Shown piece by piece: positions 1 through 10,560 of a stretch of DNA of 45,830 bases (its first letter is position 1; each line of letters starts with the position of its first letter). Source of the stretch: Phoronis australis. Taxonomy: Eukaryota > Phoronida > Phoronidae. Both the position numbers and the translations under genes were made by a program. Under the pieces are notes generated by a model, which saw only the letters and a program-made list of their open reading frames with translations, was not told the origin of the DNA and did not search any database. The stretch lies in NCBI GenBank assembly GCA_002633005.1, contig NMRA01000015.1, forward strand, positions 1 to 45,830. The letters are read 5' to 3'.

Positions 1-900
1 GAAATAGCTTACGGGGCCATCCTGGATTACACGGTGATAGAACTCTCCTTTGTCCCGGAGATAAGAAGTGCATGACGTTGTTTTGGAAATCAGGCACATT
101 TTCGTGTCTCTCATTGATGTCCGGAAGCCAAAGAATTTCAACATCACTCATCCACGGATATTTGTCCAGTTATTCAAACTTTCTCAAATTGGAGTTGCAG
201 CACACAGTACAGCAGAAATACTTCATTGACATTAGAAGGACGAATAGAGTAATGCAACTGAGAAAAACTTATAAAGAATAAGACCACAGCAAATAACCTG
301 AAGCTCCAGTGGCACGAAAATGAGGCAGCGAATTTGCCAGGCGTGTGTGGGTAAATACAGCAAGATTCGAGTGTCAGTGTTTAATCCGGGACAGCCTTAT
401 TGGTTCTGCCCTGTGTCCTACTAATTTTACGCCTGCTACACTTCTAGCAATTTTTTATTTAAGCTATCACAAATTCTGGGTATTTTTAATGAAAGAGTTT
501 GGGAAGTCAACAACAATTCCATTTTTCATGATCTTTATTGATTAAGAACAGGTTTGGAAGGGCAAGTGATGCAACCTGCCTCCCTCATTTTACGTCAGCT
601 CATATCAGGCGACTTAAAAATGTTCAACAAAAATACCGCGGCTTCTTTCTCAAGAAGTAGACCAGATCCAATTATGTATTTTAGGCCTTACTTGTTTATA
701 TTTCCATCAGCTGTAAACAATGGTTTCAAGTGGCTACGAACCCAGGTTACATCTAGGAAGCAAAGCTTGGTTTTAGGCCACTTACTGCTATAAAGTTGAT
801 CTCAACTTGTTCTTTATTCAAATGAGAAGTGATTTCTGGGTTTGGAAGAAACTGAAAGTTATGTATTCCTTGATGCTATTCTCATTTAATCACTGTGACA
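1..900. other. No gene seen; probable Rab39-like intron
   Basis: I see no conserved protein, splice-bounded exon or RNA gene here. If the Rab39-like gene at 2618-2838 continues leftward, this stretch and everything up to 2617 is part of its first intron. The short open frames have no recognisable domain. Confidence 0.4.
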
Positions 901-1035
901 AGGCCACTTACGAGGCCTGGTCTTGTGAGGAGACCACTTATGAGTCCTGGTCTTGTGACGAGACCACTTGTGAGTCCTGGTCTTGTGACGAGACCACTTA
1001 TGAGGCCTGGTCTTGTGACGAGACCACTTATGAGT
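901..1035. repeat. Minisatellite, 30-bp unit, 4.5 copies
   Basis: Four full units begin at 901, 931, 961 and 991, and a half unit ends at 1035. Copies differ at only a few positions. Each unit holds the near-palindrome GGTCTTGTGACGAGACC. Because 30 is divisible by three, the array stays open and gives a ten-residue repeat in an ORF at 807-1130. That ORF has no other sign of being a gene. Confidence 0.9.
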
Positions 1036-2617
1036 TAATTGCCTTTAAGGATCCAAAATACTCACAAAGCAAAATCCAGAAACTCATTTCTACTGTTACA
1101 AAACAATCATTGCGGGAACAAAAAATCTAGCCAGTGGAACTGAAGCACTATAAGAACCAAAACATTATCTCTATGGGAATGGAATCAAGGTATGATCATG
1201 GCATTCTCTAAAGGCACTTTCATACTAACGTCAACGCGTAAATGTTTTAGGGAGCAGCGGTCAGTATGAATGCTTAACTTTGGTCCTGGATCGAAGTTCA
1301 CAGTGCCAATTAACTTTGCAGTAAACAGGTGGATTTAACAGTGAAGTGTCAACAGTCAGCTTCGGTCACTGGTATCGTCAACAATTAAATCCAACTAGTG
1401 CCCTCTAAGAAATCCATAATAAATACATATCCCATTAGGGTATTATATTTCAAAATTCAGTCACGACTCAGGCTCTTAACATACATCACGCCATAACGTG
1501 TTTTCGTCGTGACAGACTGACCTGAAAAACCTCTCCTCACTTTCGGGGCGATGGAAATTACTGAGAAAACCACAAACCTTTGATTGGCCCATAACATGCA
1601 ATTTCACACCTATACACATCACCTGATGGCATTGAGTTCCATTGACAGACGAGACAGATGTAATTACCATGTTTATTGCCCCTACAGCCTGAATAGGTAA
1701 TAAACTGCTGAAATCGTTGATAAAAGCGTGTCAAGTTTATAACTTTATAGTCCCGGTAACCCCTGAGGTTCTATCACAAACATTTCGCGTTATGCAGCTA
1801 TAAGGACCCTGGTTCTGCACTTCTGATTTCATTTTCTAGCCTTCCAATCTTTTCAAGTCATGCCTAAGTCTAGACAGGTCCCACATTTGTGCTGTATGGT
1901 GAGGCTGGCAGATGGGTCATATCGAAAGTGAAAGTAACGAGGATCAGGTCTTTCTCAATTTCATTGACAAATTAAGGGATGTATCAGAAAAAAAAAAACT
2001 CCAAAGATGTCCACCTATGCTCGAAAGGAACTCAAAGCGACGTGACTTCGATGGTTTATTAGCCACAGTGAATCGTAATTTGCAGGAAATCTTCCAGAAT
2101 GCATGACATATAGATGTGCCGCCACCTAGAGCAAGCCATACACCTTCTATAGTCCAAGTCATGAAATAGTATCAGTGTCTTTGGCAGAGCAATAATACAC
2201 CTACAACACTGTACCTATTGCACTGTTCACTGTTCTAATATATAATATGACTAAATGATTGATACTTTAGCTGGAGCACTGACACCGTCACTTGCTAAGT
2301 TGCTAACCATCTAAATTAGGTATCTGGAAGTGATGGAAAGCAGGAAGTATTTCCAATGAATGGTGCCGGTTATTCTGTGGATGTAAGTGACTCTCTATAC
2401 ACTTTTCAGCTGATTCAGACACTGAGAACATTGAACAAGGTGAAGGTGCTGTAAGCCAGAGCACATTAGTGTTACAATAAGTGATTCAACACAAGAGTGT
2501 GAACACGGGGAGCTTACATTTTTAACTTGAGTTATTTTCAAAGGCAATTTTGTATATTGTAAACTTGACCTCAGAAAGGAAATATCATGACTTAAAAAGA
2601 TAATTCGCTTAACACAC
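1036..2617. other. No gene seen; intronic sequence next to Rab39-like exon 1
   Basis: The donor of the Rab39-like exon lies at 2617-2616, read on the minus strand, so this stretch should be the start of its first intron. I searched it for the rest of the GTPase (the TKxD and SAK motifs) and found nothing. It contains no other recognisable feature. Confidence 0.4.
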
Positions 2618-2838
2618 CTAAATCGCTCCTGCCCCGCGGTGTCCCATAACTGCAGTTTAACGCGAACATTGTAGGGCTTGATTTCTATGAGTCTGGCGAA
2701 AAAATCGACCCCCACCGTTGGATCGCAAGTTTCAATAAATTTGCCATCGGTGAAGTATTTCAGCATGCAGCTCTTTCCAACTGTACTGTCTCCGATCAAA
2801 ATGATCCTGAACTGATAATCAAATATAGGTTCCACCAT
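2618..2838 (-). CDS. RAB39: Rab39-like small GTPase, first coding exon (partial gene)
   Basis: This exon encodes the N-terminal 73 codons plus two bases of a Rab GTPase. Visible are the P-loop GDSTVGKS (residues 16-23), switch I TVGVDFF with the magnesium-binding Thr41, and the DTAGQE switch II motif (66-71). The MVEP-x-FDYQFR start and FFARLIEIK are typical of invertebrate Rab39, a regulator of vesicle traffic in the endosome and autophagy pathways. The exon ends in the Arg codon of ERFR at a GTGTGT donor (2617 downwards), the same place as I recall in vertebrate RAB39. Reading through the donor gives a meaningless tail, so the 147-codon ORF ending at 2395 is not the protein. The effector region is complete, but the TKxD and SAK guanine-binding motifs and the C-terminal prenylation cysteines are missing and should lie left of the window. 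Rab39 is more likely than Rab42 or other Rabs. Confidence 0.88.
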
Positions 2839-3405
2839 AATTTAAGCATTTGTCCTCCGATCAACGTCATTCATAAGATATTCCGCAAAACGGCAAAAAA
2901 TCCGAAAATCAAAACCCAGCTTATCTCCACTTCCTGTATTTTGTTGTGGCTTTCATAAATAGGTCAAAAGGGTCGCGGAATTCGTGTTGTGAAGTAATTT
3001 TCTATTGGTTTAGATTATCACCAGAGGTAAAGATAAACTAATAGGAAGTACTTTTATTAGATGTCGATTGCCCAGTCAATGATAAGCAGCTGTTTGCGGA
3101 AGAGAAAACCACCAGTTAACCGGCCTGCACGACTTCCATTGAGCATTAGATTTACAATTATGTTCAAGATGACTAGGTCTCATCCTGAAAGTGAATAACG
3201 ACAACGTTGTATCGTGCCATCATAGATATTAGTAAAGTGTAGTCTATGGTGTCATGATTTCACAGGAGAACAGCAGCTGATTATAAGGCAACAGAACACT
3301 CGCATTGACTAAGCGGTGGTCAGTGTGGTTGGACAAAGGTGGCTGCCGCTGTCCAATACTCCATGAAATAGGCAAATGGCTGCATTGGTCGACCTGTCGT
3401 GCAGT
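2839..3405 (-). other. Upstream region of the Rab39-like gene
   Basis: This is the stretch 5' of the Rab39-like start codon on the minus strand, so it should hold the 5' UTR and promoter. I see no convincing TATA box or other core element. No other gene is visible up to the minisatellite at 3406. Confidence 0.35.
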
Positions 3406-3570
3406 GAACTTGGAATCTTGGTTGAACTTGGAATCTTAGTTGAACTTGGAATCTTGGTTGAACCTGGAATCTTGGTTGAACTTGGAATCTTGAGTGAACT
3501 TAGAACCTTGAGTGAACTTGGAATCTTGAGTGCCGAGTGAAATTGGAATCTTGAGTGAACTTGGAATAAG
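3406..3570. repeat. Minisatellite, 18-bp unit, about 9 copies
   Basis: The unit GAACTTGGAATCTTGGTT repeats head to tail from 3406. The first four copies end in GTT and later ones in AGT, so the array has two sub-types. A 7-bp insert at 3532-3538 breaks the phase once. No ORF runs through it. Confidence 0.92.
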
Positions 3571-4635
3571 TTTCTATTATGAGTTCACGCGCATGATCTT
3601 GAGATAAGCAAGCATTTGCGACATCGAGCATGTAAATTTAAGTAAATAGAGAGGTTTTGCAAAGCGACGTGAACCTGAATTTTCACACATTTATAATACC
3701 GAGTGATACATGCCATTGGCTGTGACGTACATAATCCCAATAGTTTTTTTACGCGAATACAGAGACATTCGCGTGGCTTTAAATACGAAACCTGTGGCCC
3801 TTTTTAATCCTTATGTGGTAAGACATCGAAAAGCTTTGTATTTTGATAAGTTTTCAATCTTTCTTATTTGCTTCAGTGTAAAATGAACCCAATTCTTTTT
3901 GTCTTTAAATGTTCTTAAAGTTTAATTACAAGAAAGCACAAAATCTTTATAGGTTGTTTAACATGACCTTTTGGACTCAGTGGGTATGTCTATTCTTTTT
4001 TCCGGGTCCAAATTGCGTCATGTAATGCCATGACACGTCATCACTAAACATCCGAATTCTGCTAGGGTTTGCTGGATATCATCGAACTAGAATGGATTTT
4101 AACAGATATGATTTAGTGTTGTTAATTTTGTTACATGCTTAATTTACTTGCAGCTATTTATTTTAAACTGCTGATAAGTTTCGCATTCTGAGAGCTGACC
4201 ATTTTTTGAAAGAGATCGTAGAAATGATTTTTTTTATATTCAATACGTATAATTTCTATCTAGCAGATAAATATTACTGGACAACCTGAGCTCACTTCAT
4301 TCAGTTCACATTTAGTTTCACGTTGGCGTAAAAATTTAGCTGTTTCGAAACCTGTTTTTGTTTCTGTAATGTGAATCGGCAAGCACAATTACGTACCTGT
4401 CATAATTCACGTTCATGTCGCTTTGCGAAACCACTCTGTTGTTCACCTTGCTCGATTTACCTTTCAAGATCCCTAGCGAGGACATAATTTTTAGAGGGTC
4501 CAATTGTTTGCAGCATAGATAGCCTAAACGCACTTGAAAATTGGCTCTTATACATGTATTTCCAAAAGTCCTTTACTTTTTCCAAAACAATGTATCATGC
4601 TCATTACACTGTATATCAGATGTCAGTTGTCCTAT
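3571..4635. other. No gene seen
   Basis: AT-rich sequence without a recognisable protein, RNA gene or repeat family. A 65-codon minus-strand ORF (4336-4533) has no recognisable motif and I do not call it. Confidence 0.35.
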
Positions 4636-4751
4636 TGTGTTTGATTTTACTTTGTTTCTGTTTCTGTTTCTGTTGACTTGTTTCTGTTTCTGTTGAGGAA
4701 GGATGTTATTATATCCGAAAATTTCAGTGATCCATTTTTGTTGTTTTATTT
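4636..4751. repeat. Dispersed repeat fragment with TTTCTG microsatellite
   Basis: The stretch starting TTTGATTTTACTTTGTTTCTG, followed by a run of TTTCTG units (about 4653-4694) and then ATATCCGAAAATTTCAGT, recurs at about 9521-9612. The copies differ mainly in the number of TTTCTG units. It abuts or belongs to the larger repeat that follows. Confidence 0.7.
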
Positions 4752-4819
4752 ACGAAAAGTCAAGAAAATTTTTAAAGGAAACCTTTGCAGATCGTATTAA
4801 TTGCTGTTAAGTTAAATTC

Positions 4820-5725
4820 CAAGCAAAACTATGTTTCTCCAGTCGCTCATTATGTCGGGGCTCTCTTTCTTCGTTTTTTCTCAAAACAAAATTAAAAATC
4901 ACTAGTTGAAATTGAGAACCTGACAGATAGCACCAACTGCCGACCATTTTCTGTTTATTGAAGAAAAAACCTTTGGTTATTTAGGGACCCGTTGATGGCA
5001 TCCACGCGGCCACTCTTTTTGTCATTTTTTATTAAAAGCTTCTTAAGCGGCAGCTCACGGAGAGAGAGCAAAAGTGATGGAATCAATTTTCTCTGTTTTC
5101 TGTGAAAGTTTTTGTGTTACAGAATGTTACTTCTTGGAAAGTCAGATGGTGATGTAATTGACTTTCGCTCTAGCGTCTGTCGGGGTTCCGATTTTTTTAT
5201 AACCGTGTACAGTGTATATAATATCTAACTCAGTGTACAGTAAATGTGCTGACAATCTTAAAACATTTCAACAATTTTTGAAACTCATAAACCAAAATAG
5301 CCAGCTCTGGAATGAACCAAAATGCACGTTAATACTCGTAAATTCGAAAAATTTCTTGGCGGAACCCCTAAACGCTGTAGGATGCCGCGTTCCGGCCATG
5401 TTCCCCCAGTTGAAAGTCAAGAATCTGCAAGCATGCCTTCGGACATTACTTCTGATATTCTGTTTTCATAAACAACTTATTTATTGATATATCGATTGAT
5501 TCATAAATGACAGTTTTCGAATGTTAGAAGTTAGATTGAATGATGCTTAATTCAACGAATTTAACTGCAAGCTGAAGATGGGAAAATCTCATTCATCCGC
5601 TTCCAAGTACCAAAATATACTAATTTTTTGTCTATCTAGAATATTTCTCAAAGATATTGACAAAATTCGGTCAGTTATTCAGAGTGTCCTAAAATGTACT
5701 CATATTTCAAATGTATACATATTTC
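4820..5725. repeat. Dispersed repeat of about 1.3 kb, copy A (deleted)
   Basis: Shared blocks with 7200-8494 and 35300-36630 mark this as one family. They include a block with CTCACGGAGAGAG (near 5055 and 35566), a block with TCTGCAAGCATGC (near 5427, 7780 and 36342) and a tail with GTCCTAAAATGT (near 5685 and 8446). Copy A lacks much of the middle of copies B and C. The family has no long ORF, so it looks non-autonomous or decayed. Its class is unknown to me. Confidence 0.75.
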
Positions 5726-6036
5726 GTTGAAGACACGACTTTGATCTGTTTTTTTTACGAGTTTAGTTTCAGTTCTTTCAAAGTCTCGAAATAGTGGTCT
5801 TGTCTTTACATCACAACAGTGCAATAAAAATCCAATCGATATCAGTAGGTAACATAATTTGTCCCGTACGCGGGATATAGACCGGCAGCCCAGAGCACTT
5901 AAAATAGATGAACGAGGCCCGTACCAACATCTGATCACGGGAGCATTTAGAGTCCACCTCAGCATGTACAGAAATGGACGTCTGCCGTTGTCTGCACTCT
6001 GGGTGTGACCTCTGGGGGCCTTACAAAGGGCCCAGG
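5726..6036. other. No gene seen
   Basis: Sequence between repeat copy A and the tandem array. A 96-codon minus-strand ORF (5675-5965) overlaps the end of the repeat and has no recognisable domain. Confidence 0.3.
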
Positions 6037-6830
6037 AAATGAGCTAGACTAGATATTCGAGGTACCGGCCAAAACTGATTTAAAACGAACAATAGTACCG
6101 CACTGAACACCGAATGACCCATGACAGACAAATTGCACTCTGGAATGGGTCCGGCAGAAACCAAAAAGGACCCCCCCAAAAAGAAAAAACGAGCTAGCAC
6201 ATATATTCGAGGTACCACACAAAACCAATTCCATATGATTCAATACATGTCACAGATTACTAAAACCCCGACAGACAAAATACACTCTGGGTTGTGCCCG
6301 GCAGAAACTCCCCCAAAAATCTCAACCATGGTATGCCATCAACTTGAAAAATTTGAGCTAGACTAGATTTTCGAGGTACCGGCCAAAACCGATTTTAAGC
6401 GAATAATAGTACCGCACTGAACACCAAATTACCCATGACAGACAAATTGCAATCTGTAATGGGTCCGGCAGAAACCAAAAAAGGACCCCCCAAAAATGAG
6501 CTAGCACATACATTCGAGGTACCACACAAAACCATCTCCATATGATTCAATACATGTCACAGATCACTAAAACCCCTCAGATTAGCGTGACAGACAAAAT
6601 ACACTCTGGGTTGTGCCCGGCAGAAACTCCCAAAAATCTCAACCACAGTATGCCATCAAAATTTGATCTAGACCGGCCAAAACTCATTTAAAACGAACAA
6701 CAGTACCGCACTGAATATTGAATGACCCATGACAGACAAACTGCACTCTGGAATGGGTCCGGCAGAAACCAAAAGAGACCCCCTAGAAATGAGCTAGCAC
6801 AGACATTCGAGGCACCACAAAAACAACTAG
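6037..6830. repeat. Tandem repeat, unit about 300-315 bp, about 2.5 copies
   Basis: Units start at GGTACCGGCCAAAAC near 6061 and 6375 and at a worn version near 6671. Each unit is itself two related halves: GAGCTAG, then an ATTCGAGGTACC block, occurs twice per unit with different continuations. The array is thus a higher-order repeat. Several short ORFs on both strands arise from it and are not genes. Confidence 0.88.
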
Positions 6831-6833
6831 AAA

Positions 6834-6860
6834 GATTATTGTCACGGCGTGACAATAATC
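6834..6860. repeat. Perfect palindrome, 13-bp arms
   Basis: The arms GATTATTGTCACG and CGTGACAATAATC are exact inverted copies around a single G. It lies directly after the last worn unit of the 6037-6830 array. As DNA it could extrude a cruciform, and as RNA it would form a tight hairpin. Confidence 0.85.
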
Positions 6861-7199
6861 GAATCTGCGCGTGCATATTTCTGGAATTGTTATGGGAAGT
6901 TACTGAAAGCAACCTGTTTACCAATATGAAAAGGAATTCTTTAAAATTGTAGGAGAAATTACTTGTTAATAGTTTGATGAACTTTCCACTAATTGACCTC
7001 TTACGGTGCATTGTGAGCCCTGATTAGGGAATAATTGTAAACTCGATTAAAAGCGTGGTTAATGCTAAGAATCACAGATGTTTTACTTTAAGAACATCAC
7101 GAGACGAAAATCTACTAAAAAGGCGCAGACGCACAGTTCACAGTACTGAAGATGGTACCCCTTTTTTTGTTTAGTCATCTAGCTTTTTTGTTAACAAAA
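6861..7199. other. No gene seen
   Basis: Sequence between the palindrome and repeat copy B, without recognisable features. Confidence 0.3.
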
Positions 7200-8494
7200 G
7201 GTCTACTTGGTCAGAATTCGAGCCCCCCCCCCAAAGGCTGGGGGCGCGCATGATCCGACAGTGCCAACTATTCACGAGGGAAGTTGTGATTCGAAATTTA
7301 TCAAAAACATAAAACATTCGTGCACAGCAAAGCAGTATCAAAACATTCGACCCAAACAGCCAAAAAATACAAAAGAATTGACCGAAAATCGAAAGTGAGT
7401 CAGGAATTTTAAAGAACGTGAATACCGCTTTTTTGTTAATTACACAAAAGGACTATAATTTCCGATGGTTAGTTATAAAATAATGTTAATGTTTCCCATA
7501 TTATCACAAGGATAGCATCTTATTTGCAGATGGTTACTATGAGTTGTTTGTAAGGAATTCCTACGTGTGGAACTGTCGAGGCTACCATTGCGGTGACCGT
7601 GTACATGTTGAACGAGTATACCCAAATACTCGCAATAATAAACAAATTAAACAAATATTTCAGCGTTTTTTTAGGTCAAGTTAAATTCGTGAACCGCTAT
7701 AGATACTTCGGAAAGAGCAAAAATACACCTCACTGTGAATGCCCAATCTCCCATATTCCCCCGGTTACCCGTCAAAAGTTTGCAAGCATGCCTGCGGAAA
7801 TTGTTTATAACATTTCTTTTTGATTAACAAATTCGTTGGTTTTTGGATTAAATGTTCATGTATCTACGAAAACCGACAGGTTAATAGGTGATTTTTGACA
7901 ATTCGAAGCTAATCTTTTAAGAAATGATGACGATTTAGGGAATTCAGTTGAAGCCTGAATATGGAAAAATCTATAATCCGATCCCCAAAGAGTAAAGTGC
8001 ACTTGGACGCTTTTTGCCTATCTAAAATAACTATCAAAAACATTGAGGAAACTTGGACACTTCACAAAAAAAATTTACTCACAATTCAAATGACAATAAA
8101 TGCATTGCTTTTTGACTTCGGTACAAGATTTGTTGTTTAAAGTCACCAACAGGGGATTAAAAAAGAATCAAGTCATCAAATCCAGGTAAACGCATTGCTC
8201 ATGGATTTCATTGTTGGTTTCTTATTTACATGTTCATGTATCTACGAAAGTGGACTGATTGAGAGATGATTTTTTTGACAATTAGAAGCTAATATTGTAA
8301 GAAATGACAATACTTCAATGCAGGCCGACATTGAGAAAATTCAATCTATCATCAGATCCCCAAATATAAAAGTACACTAAACGATTTTTGTCTATCTGAA
8401 TTAAGTCTCAAGGAAATTGATGAATTTCGGACAGCTCAACAATGTGTCCTAAAATGTTGTCACAATTCAAATGACAATGAATTGTCATTGCTTA
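7200..8494. repeat. Dispersed repeat, copy B, with internal duplication
   Basis: This matches copy C (35300-36630) through most of its length, for example around ACAAAACATTCGTGCAC, CCGATGGTTAGTTATAAAAT and GCAAGCATGC. The last part is present twice: about 7835-8110 and again 8200-8470, offset by about 365 bp, each beginning near ATGTTCATGTATCTACGAAA. The copy stops at a single N (8495). Confidence 0.78.
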
Positions 8495-8639
8495 NAAGTG
8501 TCGTCGGAAGCGCGCGCACAATTGATCTCCGGGGTTTTGTCGATGAGCCACGAAGACTCGAAACGCGTTGATTTTCATAACAGCAATTCACAATGCAAAA
8601 AATATATTTTCAGAGTGAACCCCTCCCCCCTCATTTTTT

Positions 8640-8801
8640 TCCAGGTTGGTTTACTTGGGGTTTACACACGCTGGCGGTGCCGGCGTTTTTGTTTTGCTGG
8701 AGACGTTTTTGTTTTGTTTTTTGTTTTTTTTAATTTTTGGGTCCTGGCCCGAGGGGGGGGGTTTAAACCCCCTGAACCCCCCCCGTAGATCCGCCACTGC
8801 A
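8640..8801. repeat. Fragment of a hAT-like short element
   Basis: The fragment ends in GTAGATCCGCCACTG after a run of C. Its reverse complement, CAGTGGCGGATCTAC, has the look of hAT-type terminal repeats that I know from many invertebrate genomes. A related start, CAGGGGCGGATCCAGG, occurs at 37269. The interior is simple T- and G-rich sequence. Confidence 0.5.
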
Positions 8802-9520
8802 ACAGAATATTTATACTGAACACAAGAAAGGTGGGCGAGATAACTCAAAACATGAAAACCCACAAAACTTCCTCTAAATGCTACATCTAGTTCCAAAACA
8901 ATTCTCTGAACAAGGTCGCTGGTTCCAAACCAATTCTGTGAATCAATCTGCTGAACTCCAGCAATGAACCCAAGTCATTACCAATTGTGGCACAGGACAA
9001 ACAAGAGTTGAGTAATTCCGGTGGACAAATAACAGATTATTGTTGTTGTCGGAAATGCCTCATCCCAAAGCTGACAGGTTTTCAAAGACTTTTAAGTTAC
9101 ACAACTTGCAAAACAAGGCACAATTGTTATTATAAACATCCCACAACTGGTAACAGACATGTGGTGAATCACTTCCCATGAACTCCTAGGAGGTTACAAA
9201 TTCTGGTAAACAACCAATATGTTTAATTAATTATACACTAGTCACTAAAATTGCATAACATTGCCTTAATTAGACTAATTATCTACAGAAACAAAAAATG
9301 TCACCAACATCTATATACACGACACATAATGATAACACCGACAATTCCAGTTAAGCTGAATTGAATATCTGACCGGCTATCGTATTAACCGTCTGGTTTG
9401 TCCCTAAAATTTTGTCTGAGAATGTGACCACATGGATACAATGGATGGTCTCAAACCTGTAGAGAGAAATACAAATTTGACAAAACACACGTGCAAGTCA
9501 GGAATTTCATTGTCATATAG
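8802..9520. other. No gene seen
   Basis: No recognisable coding exon, RNA gene or repeat copy. Confidence 0.3.
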
Positions 9521-9612
9521 TGTTTGATTTTACTTTATTTCTGTTTCTGTTGACAAAGGACGTTACTATATCCGAAAATTTCAGTTGATGCATTCTTGTT
9601 GTTTTATTTACC
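9521..9612. repeat. Second copy of the 4636-4751 repeat fragment
   Basis: It shares TTTGATTTTACTTTATTTCTG and ATATCCGAAAATTTCAGT with the first copy, with fewer TTTCTG units between them. Confidence 0.7.
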
Positions 9613-10560
9613 TATTTATATATGACATATTCTGTATTTCTGATTTAACATTCACCCTGGCGGGAAAATGTTCTCCTCGCACCTTGAAACATTTTCACTT
9701 AAGTGAAATAATTCCAGCCAGACAATTTCCTCCCGGGCAGAAATGTATAGCCTCGCTGAACAGCGATACCTGCGTGCAGGTAGGGGACCAGCGAACACTT
9801 TCTGCCCCGTGCGTGCCTGGCCACCGATCATCAAGCGGCACGCAGGGAATCAGAGTGCGACTTAGCTTAAACGCGCCATCTAGTGGCACCCAGCTAAATG
9901 TATATTTGAGCAATAGCTCCTACCCCAATCGTAAGCAATTGAAAAATTAGCGCAGGCGCACTCTTTCCTCAAAGTTGCTGAGAAGTTGTAACTAGCCACG
10001 TGAGTTTGCGGTGTTGTTTCCTATAATAATATATCTAGATTCAAATTTTTCTGCTAATTTTCTGATAACAATGTGGTAAATACGTTATCACCGTAATATT
10101 CAACCAGACTTACGAATCAAATAGCTTTGTATTTTCTGGAATTGGCATTTCTCGGACGATGAACTAGTAAAAAGTCCGCCATTTTCATTGTCGGAGTGTG
10201 TCTAATTTCCCGGTAGCGCACGTATATACCTTTGTACCGTACGCATAAAATGTGGATTCGTACGGAAATCAGGCCTCCAGTACGCAAGTACGCACGGCCA
10301 GGCAAAAGTACGCAAATTAGCAAATTCAAAAGAGATTATTAATTCGCTAGTTTCTCAATAAAAACGCCGATTTGTAGAGGAGACGGACGAGAAAGAAGAT
10401 TTTAAAATTAGAAATTAAAAAATACTGTAAAATCATTATTTTAGCTAAAAAGTTAATCTACAAACTTGCTTCGTGTTTATCGAAATAGCCTGATAATTGG
10501 CAAATCGAGAGGCCTCTTCTATCGGTATGTTGAAATGTGTCACAGGCCTAACCTAATACT
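9613..10560. other. No gene seen; one CTCF-like motif inside
   Basis: Open frames of 121, 72 and 60 codons overlap here on opposite strands (9585-9950), which suggests chance rather than coding. None has a motif I recognise. The sequence between 9650 and 9960 is richer in GC than its surroundings. It contains the motif at 9883-9896 listed separately. Confidence 0.3.
9883..9896 (-). promoter_or_regulatory. Isolated perfect match to the CTCF core consensus
   Basis: The minus strand reads CCACTAGATGGCGC, which fits CCASYAGRKGGCRS at all 14 positions. The bases around it do not resemble the 143-bp modular repeat that carries the other matches. It is therefore either an independent site or a scrap of that repeat too worn to see. 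Binding is inferred from the vertebrate consensus only. Confidence 0.4.

Noticed and set aside
807-1130. A 107-codon ORF with a ten-residue repeat
   Set aside because: The repeat is explained by the 30-bp minisatellite, and the rest has no recognisable domain or splice context.
2395-2617. Read-through of the Rab39-like exon to a 147-residue protein
   Set aside because: The sequence after ERFR loses all Rab similarity at a GT donor at the conserved intron position.
9585-9950. A 121-codon plus-strand ORF with two opposite-strand ORFs of 60 and 72 codons
   Set aside because: Open frames on both strands over the same GC-richer patch, with no recognisable motif, suggest low stop-codon density rather than coding.
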